Of a DNA stretch of 64,000 nt, positions 47,101 to 59,800 are shown one piece after another. The stretch comes from Acanthaster planci (Eukaryota; Echinodermata; Asteroidea; Valvatida; Acanthasteridae): the NCBI RefSeq assembly GCF_001949145.1, contig NW_019091497.1, forward strand, positions 512,253 to 576,252, in the 5' to 3' direction. A program made the translations under genes and the position numbers. Under the pieces are notes generated by a model. The model was given only the letters and a program-made list of their open reading frames with translations, was not told the DNA's origin and ran no database searches. Every line of letters begins with the position of its first letter. Position 1 is the stretch's first letter.

Positions 47101-47480
47101 GGCACTGAGCAACATTTCAACCCCAGGAACAATACACATGGCAGGGGTTTGGGAAAGAGAAATCTGTCCAGTGAGGAAGACCCGGGGAAACTTCCTGCAA
47201 CAGTAGACGGTCACTGACGAGATCTTGATCACTGTTATGACAGAAGTAGTGGCAAGCTTCAACGAACGACCCCTTACGCATTTAATTATGGATCCAAAGG
47301 ATAACGAACCACTGACTCCAAGCCACCTGCCGCACCTGTACTCCGCAAAGGAGACAACTACTGCAGAAGGAGATGGAGACAAGTCCTACGTATTGCAAAA
47401 CAGTTCTGGTTCAAGAGTACTTGCCACTTCTACAGAAGAGGCAGAAATGGTCTTATCTGGAAAAAAAATAGAGTGAACGA
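44131..47480 (+). mobile_element. BEL/Pao LTR retrotransposon, decayed and internally deleted
   Basis: Segments in BEL/Pao order with stops and frameshifts between them. Gag-like LRRGKAHNAIESRILLELSE (about 44140-44250). Zinc-knuckle-like CFNCLQVTHLAS and KRKQFTLLH (44800-44910). Aspartic protease DEGSDISLS (about 45068). RT entry with ETSITLEDGHYQICLP (about 45640-45690). RNase H TYWTDSTSVLQYISNES and SNRNPADNGSRG (45849-46110). Integrase core VDYFGAF...FILTCMASRAVHLEVA (46815-46990). Integrase C-terminal FNERPLTHL and LTPSHLPHL (47225-47340). RT entry and RNase H are only about 180 bases apart, so the RT palm is deleted. No LTRs were found. Non-functional. Confidence 0.85.
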
Positions 47481-49595
47481 CTTGGTTCTTGTGGTTCTTA
47501 TTTTATCAAGAGTCGTCGGAATCAGACAACTGGAAGCAGTGAAATGGGACACTAGCTTTGTCTTTGGATTATGAAAGGGAACAACCAAAGACTACGAAAG
47601 CCTTGTAGTGTCATCAAGTATGTATTTTTAAAAAGTATACTTTCCGAAGTTTGTTTTTATTAAACAGAGAAGTGGCCAGACTGTTGGGTTTGTCCGAAAT
47701 AACACTTTCGCCCGATGTCATTTATGAAGGTAAATACGACCTAAACCCCATCAAAGTCGCGTTTATTACTGCCGACAGTTAAACGGGCGATCTGCAGACA
47801 TTTTAGAAGTTGTGGCGCCGCGGGAACTGCAACAGTTAAACACTGGTAATATAAAACAGCAAGATCGACAAATGGACCTTTTACATCAAAATCGAGAATG
47901 GAAAAGTCTTCAACAACAATAAGGCTGAGTTTAAATTGAGTCGGAAATCTTGTGAATTTTTAAAGCGTATAATTAGAAAGAAACCTTGAACAAAGATTAT
48001 GAGTTTGAGCCAGACGGAAACACAGATCGCCATAAAAGTTTACCCAGGGCCTTACTCCGATCTACCGAGCGATAACAAAGAAGAAACGAAGCTTTCCAGA
48101 CTCACAAACATCGAAGACAGATCCCACATACTGGCCAACGAAGCGAGCGAGAAACCACGTGAGAAACCAAATCAAGCAGTTGTTAACTGCCGTTGGCTAA
48201 GTGGAATATGGAGTTGAAACCTTGGGTGTAGCGTTGGCAACTGCATAGGCATACCCGTCATGTTGGGTGCGGTTTTCGGCGGCAAATCCGAGCGCTAGCC
48301 GACGCTAAACAAAATAATTAATAATAAAAATAAAAATAATTATAATGAGCCTAATTGTAATAATCAAACTCGAGTTCGGTTATTATAATTAGCCTATTTT
48401 TATCTGGGCCCATTTTTAACCATGCGCAGAGCGAGTGACCTCTTTTGGCGAGTCCACTGGAGCTAATTAACGTATAAATTTTTTTTCGTCCAAATGCAAC
48501 GACTATTTATCATATCCTACCCCTGTACATGCTGAAAAACCTGATCTGGAAAATTTTAAAATACATCCTGATATGATGTTTGCTCTTTCTAAAAAAATAG
48601 TCAACGGTAAGCGACAACAACGTAATTAAGGGTATTCAGATACAAATGTGGCCCTTGCCCATTACAATTTTGTTTTATCCAAGAAGTGAAATTTGATGCA
48701 AGCACCTTTCCTTTTTTCTTATCTCGACGAAATGTTTGAAATGATATTCCCAGCTAGTGACCAAAGTTGGCTGCGTTGTTTAATGCACGGGTTTCTCTGT
48801 TATGTAATATCGTTACATTCTTTTACACATTGTGCTAATGCAGACAAACTTCGCAGGAATGTTTCTCTCAGCGGTTCCTCTTACTTGCTCTCTATGCGGT
48901 TTATATTCTTGTTTTAGTTTTCATAAACAGACTGTGTATCATCATGCTTTGTTTCTGTCGGTTGCTCCTCCAAGTTCTCCATTTCATCTTCTTCATCCAC
49001 GTCATCATTATCATCATCATTATCCTCGATATGCTTTTGCAAAAATGGTACTAATGGCGGATTGCTTACGCCAGATCAATTGTTTAAAGCTGGTAAGCTT
49101 CTTTTGAGCGTTTAGCCATCAGCAGTTCTCTCGAGTGAGACATGACACGCTACACCCATCGGCGACGTCTTCTATCATATGCTTAGCGTTAAGTTTTCGT
49201 CAATGTACTGCAAACAGATAGTTTGTCTTGAGAACTCCATGGTTTTTAGTTCTGAAAAATAAAAATTGAAAGCTACAAATGAACAAAAAACAGGAACCTG
49301 TTTAGGTTTTTTTTTCATGATTAACATAAAAAAAATAACAAAAAAATCCACTTACCTTCTGTGAACAGAGTATCGCTGTGCACGCTTCTGGTTCAAGAGA
49401 GATAATGGCCAGCTTGGTGGGATAACCGAAAAAAAAATAGAGCCATATTTGCTAGTTGCTGGGGGTAACCAAGGCCCTTAGGCCTGAAAGAGCCGCGTGT
49501 TTGGGGAGTGATTAGGTAAAGTGCCTTTTAATTTTTTATGTGGAGGGGAGAGAGAGTGAGGAGTAATATTAGCTAAAGTGCCGTACGGGTCAAGC
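47481..49595. other. Intergenic, no gene recognised
   Basis: A 72-codon frame at 47999-48217 has balanced composition but no recognisable features. The rest is AT-rich. No splice-supported exon was found. Confidence 0.4.
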
Positions 49596-49600
49596 CTACT

Positions 49601-49795
49601 GGGTCGAAACGATACAATCATACAATTGGGTCATTCCATGGGTCAAAACGAGACAATCATACAACTGGGTCATTCTATGGGTCGAAACGATACAGTCATA
49701 CAACTGGGTCATTCTATGGGTCGAAACGATACAATCATACAACTGGGTCATTCTATGGGTCGAAACGATACAATCATACAATTGGGACATTCCAT
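49601..49795. repeat. 39-bp tandem repeat, five units
   Basis: Unit GGGTCGAAACGATACAATCA... repeats at 49601, 49640, 49679, 49718 and 49757 with a few substitutions. Because 39 is a multiple of three, both strands stay open and give repetitive peptides (GRNDTIIQLGHSM type on plus). This is better explained as a minisatellite than as a gene. Confidence 0.9.
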
Positions 49796-49837
49796 GAGGC
49801 TGGGGTACAATGTGTGACAATGTACTTATTTACGAAC

Positions 49838-49885
49838 TTTTACCACCTGTCACTTTTACCACCTGTCACTTTTACCACCTGTCAT
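49838..49885. promoter_or_regulatory. Triple E-box tandem repeat (16-bp unit)
   Basis: TTTTACCACCTGTCAC occurs three times head to tail (49838, 49854, 49870; last copy ends CAT). Each unit carries CACCTG, the E-box recognised by Snail/E-protein bHLH and zinc-finger factors. It lies about 0.9 kb upstream of the start codon of the plus-strand secreted-protein gene. The regulatory role is inferred only from motif and position. Confidence 0.45.
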
Positions 49886-50743
49886 GACCTGCAGAGTAGG
49901 TCATACTCTGTAAAAATAACACACACCTTGAAATTTATATTTAGCCTTGCAAGATGTATAACAATGTCAATTTGGGATCCACATGCAGGGAAATAACTCT
50001 TCATTTTTGTGGAACCCATGTAACAATCGACACCGTCACAAATTGTGCCCCAACCTCATGGAATAACTCAACTCAAAAACTCTTTTTTTCTGAGGAGGTG
50101 CATGCTAAAGGTACGAGGTCGTTTTAGCCGCTCTGTCGTATGAGCCTTCTGAGGGGGTGCAAAGGCGTGCGGGTTTTGGGGTTTTGTTTTTTTGAAAAAT
50201 AAATAAGAACATGATAGGCCAAAAAGGCTAAAGGAGGGAGTGAGCCTGAGGAGGCCTTTCAAGGGGTTGAGGGGTCTTTTTCAACTTTTTTTTTCAAATT
50301 TAAATCGACCAAAATGGGAAAAATCCGTGGGTAGGTACCCAAGGGGAAATGGATGAGAAAGGGTTGGGTTTTTTAGTGTTAATAACACATATAAAAAGAA
50401 AGGAAAAAAATGTTAATTTTTGGATTCTCATCTATGTCCAAGATTTTGTTTCGTTTTAAAAAATGGTAAAAAATAATTTAAATTGACAAAAACGGGGGCA
50501 AATCCGTGGAATAGGCACCCAGAGAAAATGGCTTGGTCTAGAACTGTCCTTTCCCCGTACCATTTGTGTACAGGAACAGCCGTCATCAACTGCGAGAAAT
50601 CGATTACTCCGTCCATATAACCCAAATGCGCAGCTCGCCAAGTGAGTCTGTACTCGCTGTGTTGCCAGTGGTTTGCCATTTCTTCATTTCGGTTGATTCT
50701 GGAGAGAGCTTCGTTTGTGAATAGCCCAATACAGAAGTCAAGC

Positions 50744-50810
50744 ATGGCTCGGAAAAGCAAGTCATTGCTGTTTCTCTTGTCGTCTGCGCTACTTTGTATC
50801 CAGACTATCA
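50744..50810 (+). CDS. Secreted-protein exon 1: signal peptide
   Basis: The ATG at 50744 gives MARKSKSLLFLLSSALLCIQ: a basic N-terminus followed by a 15-residue hydrophobic core, a typical signal peptide. A consensus donor GTGAGT follows at 50811 in phase 1. Linkage to the downstream PAN exon is inferred from position and phase. Confidence 0.6.
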
Positions 50811-53800
50811 GTGAGTTCATTTTCATTGACAGGGACTGACCAACGAATTAAAAAAGCATCTGGGAATATCAGTGTTTTTTTTTTCTTTTTTTGTACACTG
50901 CATTCACGCACATTAGATGAATTTGGGCTTTATTGCTGGTTCACCTTATTGGTGCAAGTACAGGAAACGTAACTAGAGAATTATCATTCTTTGGAATTTC
51001 TGGGTAACGTGGACGCAAGATTTTGATCAGGTGTTTTACCCTTTTCAACCTTGGGACATCTATATAGTAAGAAAAAACTGCTCCGTCTAAGGGAATGGAT
51101 GTTTTGCATTGCTCTGAGTACAATTAAAGGCTCTATGATGTGAAATTTACTCAGGAGCAGGTTCTGTGCTGCTTTAATACTGCTTCCGACATTTACCTTG
51201 TTTGGTTGATTCGCTTGAAACTGCGCTGTTTAAACATTCGAAATCTTCCACCTTTTTTGACAAGTGGGAGCGCTGTGATGCCGTTTGCTTGGGGTCGTTT
51301 GTTCATCCATTCTTTGAATGTGAATCCATTCTTTGCTCTTTGGAAACAGTTGTGAAAACTTTCTCTCTGCGCCACTGCCATGAACTTGAACATAAACGAA
51401 TCCCCGAAACAAATAAACATTACGACAACAAAATAAACAAACGGACACTTTTTGTTTACTTTTGTTTAAATAGCTGTTACACTAAAGGTTTCTTCCTTAA
51501 TACATCTTTGTTATAGTTTATATTTGGCAAAATAATATGTATTAGCATAAGGGCACGAAAATGCCTTTAAAAATGCACAACAAAGACTCTAAACCGTTTT
51601 AAATGGGACTCAAAAATTTTACAAGAAAAGCGTGAACTCAACAAATGCCCCTTTAGAAATCAACTTTATCACATTTTGGGGAGAATAGATGTGTTGGGGT
51701 CGCCTCGACATCAGAAGAAGTCACTTACGAGAACGGAACTCAGCGAAAGGAAACTACTGCCCGGTTTTATCGTGGCAGAGACTCCGGCGAGAAGCCTTCT
51801 GCGATGTGTGGCAGCTTGCCTGCGCGTCGACCGTTGTCGCTCTGTGAACTACCACGCCGAAACAGAACGGTGTTTGCTAGGAAACACATCGGTGGTGGAT
51901 TCGATCGCTAGTCGGGGTGAGGCTCTCTTCGTTGAGGTACGTAAAACGATGCAAAAGATGTTCATGTATTATACCAGTACAAAAAAGCGTGACACAAATA
52001 AATAGAATACATTAATCTCATCTCAGCCCCCACAAACTAATATCATCAAATACAATGAAAGGGAAGTGCATTTGTTTTTCAAAACTGTTTTATTCTTGCT
52101 GTGGTAACAGTCATCCACGTTCTTTGTAAAGCTTCGCCGCGATTCTGTAATTGCTGTTTACATCGAAACAATACAAAATAGGAACAACTTCGTAATTATA
52201 TATATCGGCATCTTCTGATTTAAACGCAGAAAAAGTCACAGCAGATAAAACCCGAGCCCATAATACAAGGGTACGACTCTGGAAATTCCTATCTGAACCC
52301 CAATGGCGACTGCGCATGACTCGCTCCACGGTTTATGTCTCAATTTTGCAAATGTCATTTTCATTTATTTAATTTAATATCAATTGTATCCAACATAGTT
52401 ATTGAAATACGTTGAAATTCGTTGTAGTTTGGCGAGCGTTAAAAAGTTGATAATCAAAAAATATTTATGAATACAGAACAATAAACGACACTACAAAAAT
52501 TCACACCAGAATTACAACAAATAATTTCATACAGCATGTCAGGTAAATAACGATTGATTAAATAAAATGGGATTAAGATAACAATAAAATCTGATGAATC
52601 ACTGATTAGAACTTTGATTGCACATGTAAGTTCAATAAAGCGAACTGCACTTGGGTAAAAACTGTTCAAGGTTCGAGTCGAATCTGCGCGAATTGTTCTG
52701 TCTTTCATTGATCTTTTTTTATATTATGTCTTATATATTCATAAAACATAACCTTATACATATCTCTGAAATTTAAAGTAAAGGAAAACTAACTCTGCTG
52801 CAGGGTGACTGCGAATACCACCTACAGCATTCCAACGCCTTATGTAGCCACACCCTGCTACTCGCATTATCACCGTTCACACTTTGCATAACAACCAACT
52901 ACATAGCTTCCTCTCCCACTTACTATGAGAGAGTTCTCTTGTTATGTATACACGCCAAAGAGAATTTGTAATTGCCTACGAAGGGCATTAAGAAAAGCAA
53001 TGCGGTCAATTTTAGGCAAATGAAAATAGCAAAATGTTACGTTCTTCCCACATTTTCCATTTCAGGATTTCATGTTAACTTGGTTGCTTCGAGGGTTTTA
53101 ATTAATTATGCGGTAAAAAGTTCTTTCATCTTTTGTTTTTTAATGGTACAGATTACACTTCCTGTGAGATGATAAACAAAAAGTCTGAAGTTGACATTGT
53201 GTAGTAAACACTTATCCCCAGTGTGAACACTTAATTCCATTAATAATATACGCAGATGGTCAAGAGGTTGGATTGCATAACAAAAATCATTTATTCGATC
53301 ACCGGAAAAAGACAGAACTTTCCACACATTTGAAATGTCATTGCCTCCTCAGGATCCCATTGAGCAGTGTGTGCCAAATCCATGTCAAAATGGTGCGTTG
53401 TGTGATGGTGCAGGCAGAGACGGTGAGCAGACCTTTTCCTGTATGTGCCTTGCCGGAACGTTTGGGCGTCGATGCCAAATTAAACGAGGTGAGCTATGGC
53501 TGAAATCAAAAGAAGAGATTTGACGTATAACCAGAAACAATGTTTTGACGTTGTACTAACAATTTGTCTTGGACGAATTCGGACAAGACATTTTCCCATC
53601 TTCTTCCAGGTTTTGCTCAAGTAGTTGCTTTGTTGTTCTTTTTGCTGTAGTTGTTACGTAAGTTTCCATTTTCTTTCGTTCCTTGTGGAGAATGTGCTGT
53701 CGCCCTTGGTATGGAGTCCACAGCTATCCAAGACACCTTAGTGACCGCTTCGTCGTCAGCAGACGGCACCCACACAGCGGCCAGGGCCAGACTCAATCTG

Positions 53801-56800
53801 CCGGCCGCTGGTTGGACTGCAGCGGCTGGCGATGCACACCCCTGGCTGAGGGTCCAACTAATCGCATTGACAGAGGTCACGGGAATTGTCACGCAGGGTT
53901 TTGGAGTGAATGGGGGAGGCTGGGTCACCCGGTTCGAACTTGCATACACGGATGCATCGGGCGGAACAACACAAGTCAATTACAAGGACTACTCTGGACA
54001 AAGAAAGGTAGGAACTCCTTCACAATTGGGATGGAACCCCTCATCTAAAACAAATGAGACCTTTTTCTGAGTCACTTTTATCACCATTTACAAAAGTATT
54101 TACTTGGGTCGTTTTTATGTATATACCACTAAAAAGCAAATTTCCCATTCCTTAGCTTGGCACTTCTATAAAGAATGTTTTTAAGAAATGTGCATTTTCT
54201 TTCAATCCACTGGGCGTCGATGTCATATTAAAAATAGTTTAGCTACGGCTAAAATTATAACCGTTAAAGCGAGATTCCAAACACAACCTCTCACGGAAAA
54301 TGTTGTAACACTCTCTACTCCTCCTGTATCCAGCCCGGGTGAGTTAGCGGGCGAGTTAAAATCCCTGGCTGACAACAGGATACGAATGCTTCGCATCAAG
54401 GTACTAACTTGCCGTGGCAAGATATTATTATGTCACATAAGTGCAGAGTTTCACATTATATTACAAAATAATATGCCGGTACTGAAACAAGCAGAGAGAG
54501 GAAAGCAACTGGATGGAGGCAGAGTGTCATTTGCACAAATTTCCAACACTGTGTACATATTTATGTATAGGCCTATTTGTTACATAACGAAAATTTTCTT
54601 TCTGTGAGATCCTGAGCAGTTAAACTGGAACTCTTTTTACCCCGAAACATTAAATAAAACCCTGAATCCTTACAACATAGATATGATGACAGAAATATGA
54701 CAAAATTGCTTCACCAAACTGCTGACCCTGAACTTTTAGGGTTGGATAGAAGCTCGTATCTATTTATCTAGTTTTAGGTATGCCATTGATTATTTGACAT
54801 GGAAGTCTCGGATCGTTCCTAGTTTATCTTTGTATTTCACAAAACTTTTTAACACGACAATGAAAATACAAATATAATTTGTAGCACAGATTAAATTTCA
54901 TATACGCCTACTAATTTGCTTAAATAGATCGGGTTACTTAGCCCCCTCCCATAGCTGGGTGGGCGCTGATTCCAACCCCCCACACGCAAATTTGGCAGTG
55001 CCACGCTCGATTTTTTAAAAACATGCATACATGTATAGACTTTCATTATCACCGTAAATGTGAAGTTTTAACTGAACCAAACAGACGTTTATATGTTCAC
55101 TTGAAATTGCCAGCCCGCGTGCAAAGACCTTTCCACTAATAAAGTTAATTCATAATTATGCACGCATGTGCAAAAATGGCCTTAGCGGCAACAAACCCTG
55201 AGCGGGCCATTGAAATTGTTTAGGGGTGCGATTTCGATCATTCTCTCAGGTTTTCTGGTTTTGTTCATCTTTTTTCTTCAGAAAATCCCATTAAATCATG
55301 TTTGCTCTAAAACAGCTGCACGATAGGAGACCAGCTTAGATACGGCAATCTCGTGCACAAAGGAAAATTCACGATTGTAAAGTTTTTTCACAAGGCACTA
55401 AAAATTGTGCTCAGATTAGAAACTAATAGCAAAAACAAAACAAAGCCAGAAAACCTGAGAACATGATAAAAATCGCACCCCTGTACGTTTTCAATGGCCC
55501 GCTCACATTTGTTGCTGCCGAGGCAATTTTAGCTTACGTGTGCGTAATTATGAATTTATTAGTAAAAAAGTCTATCGAGCTCCACAATGGAAACAGCATA
55601 CACTTTTGGCTTACCTGTCTCCGAAAAAAAATGGGCGCTGCGTCACAATAAAATGTGTGATTTTCAAAAATTGGGTGCCAAAATGACTGCAAGGAGTAAT
55701 TCTAAATTATAAATACTCTTGAAAAAAAAAAGACACTGCCATGACATCCGAAAAAAAAAATATATCTATCGGTTTGCATAACTGGAAAGCAGTTATTTAA
55801 AACGAAGTGACAGTCGGGCAAAACGAATTTCACTTTATTCTGTGAAAACAACGGATACACAATTATACGTTTTCTATGCATGTCTGTCGCGTTCGCAGTT
55901 TCTGCTTCGATTTCTGTGTTTAGCCAACCATGTACAATGTATAATCAAAAGTCGATTGGGGATTTTTTGTCCTTGACTTCTTCAGCGTGGGGATGCCAGG
56001 CTATTCCCACTGTTCGTTATTGGCTCTACATTTAAAAAAGTGATTGGATTTTCAAATGTTGAAAATCCTTACTATTTTCCTTTCTTGGATGAGGTAAGAT
56101 TCATCCAAATCTTATGACCAAATATTTTCCAAATTATTTCGATGAAGATACATCTATGCGCTCTGGGGACATACTGTATACTTGTCATTACAAAAAACAC
56201 CCTTAGGGCGTAACGTTGTCAGAAAAAAAGCTCATGCAGAACCTGAATGAAGTTAATTACTGTCAGTGTGCGGCTATTTTGGTTCCATTCACTGGCCTTC
56301 AATCACATAGACTCAAACGTCTGGTTTTTGAATGCATCCACAACACTATAATATAGCTAGGTTTTCCAAAATTATTCAGTTCAAATGAAAATCGAGGGAA
56401 AAAGTGAAAGCCCTAAACAAAATTTTGTGGAAGGCGTTTCTAAAATACATGCATGCACATTTTNNNNNNNNNNNNNNNNNNNNNNNNNNNNNNNNNNNNN
56501 NNNNNNNNNNNNNNNNNNNNNNNNNNNNNNNNNNNNNNNNNNNNNNNNNNNNNNNNNNNNNNNNNNNNNNNNNNNNNNNNNNNNNNNNNNNNNNNNNNNN
56601 NNNNNNNNNNNNNNNNNNNNNNNNNNNNNNNNNNNNNNNNNNNNNNNNNNNNNNNNNNNNNNNNNNNNNNNNNNNNNNNNNNNNNNNNNNNNNNNNNNNN
56701 NNNNNNNNNNNNNNNNNNNNNNNNNNNNNNNNNNNNNNNNNNNNNNNNNNNNNNNNNNNNNNNNNNNNNNNNNNNNNNNNNNNNNNNNNNNNNNNNNNNN

Positions 56801-59800
56801 NNNNNNNNNNNNNNNNNNNNNNNNNNNNNNNNNNNNNNNNNNNNNNNNNNNNNNNNNNNNNNNNNNNNNNNNNNNNNNNNNNNNNNNNNNNNNNNNNNNN
56901 NNNNNNNNNNNNNNNNNNNNNNNNNNNNNNNNNNNNNNNNNNNNNNNNNNNNNNNNNNNNNNNNNNNNNNNNNNNNNNNNNNNNNNNNNNNNNNNNNNNN
57001 NNNNNNNNNNNNNNNNNNNNNNNNNNNNNNNNNNNNNNNNNNNNNNNNNNNNNNNNNNNNNNNNNNNNNNNNNNNNNNNNNNNNNNNNNNNNNNNNNNNN
57101 NNNNNNNNNNNNNNNNNNNNNNNNNNNNNNNNNNNNNNNNNNNNNNNNNNNNNNNNNNNNNNNNNNNNNNNNNNNNNNNNNNNNNCTTTATAGACTAGAA
57201 AACAGCGTCTGGATAGCGTCATCAATGTTTTTCATGCGTCAGCAGAACTCTCCCCCAGTGGTGAAGGCATAGCAAAACGTACAGCCTTTTACCTTCGTCT
57301 TGCAGATATTTTCTGGAAACATAGACACAACAAGCGAGATGAAGCATTTCCTTGACCCAGTCATTAAAACCAGAAGCCTGACTCTCTTTATGCTTGAATG
57401 GAACGTCAAATGCAGTGCACGGCTGGAGATCCTCGGTTGTTATATTGAAGGTAGGTTCTGCGTGCGAGGTAACTGCGTCTTTCTTATGTTATTCGTGTGC
57501 TTATTATCAGCAACACACTGTATGTATAGGCCTTTCTTAATACTTATGCAAATTTTATGCACCAGAACCGAAAATGAGGCTGTAGGGCCTCCCCGCTGTC
57601 GGGAAACATGGCGAAGCATGTTGTTCACAGCAGTGCTGCAGCAATCACGAACAAGTTCATGGCCAGAAATTAGCTCTCTTTGGTTTTTAGTTTTTGTTCT
57701 TGGTCAAGGTCTTGAGTCCGGGTGTTTGTTTTTGTTCTGCTTTCTTTTCTGTTTTGTTTGTTTCCGTTTTATGTTTTATTTAATTTTTTATGGCGTCAAA
57801 ACCACTCAAATATTCGTATTTGCATGTACATGTAGATCCACGTTGCAAATACACGTAATTGCCCAACGAACCCTTCAGCAAATCTCAGTACCTTGTCCAA
57901 ATTTGACCAGCGGCCTTTGCTGACCAATTGCCTTCTTTTTTCACGTATTGCTTGATATGCAGACTAAAAAAATCTTTCCGACCTTTCAGCCCAAATGTAA
58001 AAGAAACCAACAAAACCATTCTACATTTTAAACGAACCATTTCTTGTTTAGACCTTGAATGGCTGCTAGCCTTCAAAGGGAGAGCCGAAATTGGTCGGGC
58101 TTTATATGAAGCTTGGACCACTTCCACAGATGACCCCACACAAAACGAAGCAGACCGCAGCCTTAGCAGCTTACATCACTACCGGGACAATCTTATATTT
58201 CACCTGTGGAACAATCTAACGATACATGAGGTGAATATGTTTACATTACTTCGGGGGGGGGGGGAATGAACGATTCTTATTTTGGGGAGCAGCTGGCTTT
58301 AATCTCTATCTCCTATTAAACACTGGTGTTTTGCGAATACAAAGAGGCACGTTCAGAATTAGTACATTACCATTTCCAAAGAAATTAAATATCAAATAAG
58401 CTAAAATAATGCAGCCTGTGAGAAGTTGAATATGATGTCACCATATTGTCATTCAAAGACGCAATATGTCAAGAGCCCAACCTCAGTGTTGGATGGTAGA
58501 TCTACTTTTAAGGCTCCGTTCATATATCAAGTATACGTTTATCGTAGTCTGCAGGCAATGGAAATTAAAAGTCTGGTCACTCCATGCCTGAACTCACGTG
58601 TGTTAGGCACTACAGATTTGTGACGGAAATGACGAGGAAACACAGTCTCAAATCCCATCCAGTGGTTTTAGAAAGTTAGCTTGATTCAGGTATCCGAGTG
58701 TATAGTCGTGCAAGTGTTCTCCTCCCCCAAGTCGCCTAGAGGCTCACCGGGCTTGTCTCTCTCGCGTTGTAGGTGAAGCTGACCTTATTCACCCTCAACC
58801 CCAAAGTAGAGTGCCTTGTTATGCGATTTAACGGGACGGGCAGCGATGCTACGAACTGGCTCGGAGCAACTAACATCTTGCAGGCTCCCTGGAGCGATTT
58901 ACATCAAGGGATCACTCCGCTCCACGGATCAATGGGAGGCATTGAAGCTCCGTAAGTGGAGACACGCATAGGTATACGAGGCCGTGGCTCCAGAAGGAGT
59001 GATATTTGACCCAGTCGATATCCATCAAGCCGTATACTGGACATAACTTGGGGGTATATCAGTTGGGTACAGAAAAGGAAGGTTAAATAGCAGAGACGAA
59101 TCCCGTATTTATGAAAATATACTACTCAATAAAACCATAAAATGTAATCGAGGTTGAACATAAATTAACGAACGAGGGATATGTTTTCTCACATATCTGT
59201 CTTTGAAGTTCTTCAATGAAGACTTGAGACCACAGACATGGATGGGGTAAGTCTCGACTCTCTTCCGCTCTGGCACCAGCAAATAGGTAATAAATAAAAG
59301 AAACACTATCCGGTTTGTTAGTGACTTCATCACACACGCGGACTTGCTTCTGATTGCCGGCCCCCATTGGACAAACACTAAAGTTACGCGTTGACTTCCG
59401 GTTCCGTACTTCCACGTAATTCTATATGCAGTTGGCGTGAATTTAAACCGAAGTCACGTCACAATTATGAACTGGATAGTATCAATAGCAAACGATGACG
59501 TCCTACCACACGTATAAAGGTCAAATTGCATCAGTGACATTGTAATGCACAATATCTTTTCGCCTGCCCGCAACAGTTGGACATTAACAAATCTGACCCC
59601 TTTGATAAAACCTGGATCTGCCACTCTAACAGAAGAAGGGGCTCGATCAAATAAAACTTATACCTGTGAAACAAAAAAAAGAAATTAAAAAGAAACCGAA
59701 ACGATCAAACAAACCATAAAGATGGGCCTGCGCCTTCATGGGATCTGCAACTGCAAAGTAGTGTTGAAATCAAGGCCAAAGATGGATTGATGACCTCACG

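Noticed and set aside
49578-49820. Repetitive peptides of 74-79 residues on both strands, or a CRISPR-like array
   Set aside because: Direct 39-base head-to-tail units without spacers in an animal genome; a minisatellite explains both open frames.
53617-54048. Frames of 120-121 codons overlapping the discoidin exon
   Set aside because: Alternative-frame shadows of the F5/8C exon, which has clear family motifs in its own frame.
56385-57272. Long open frames of 246-295 codons
   Set aside because: They are almost wholly N (assembly gap) and have no coding content.
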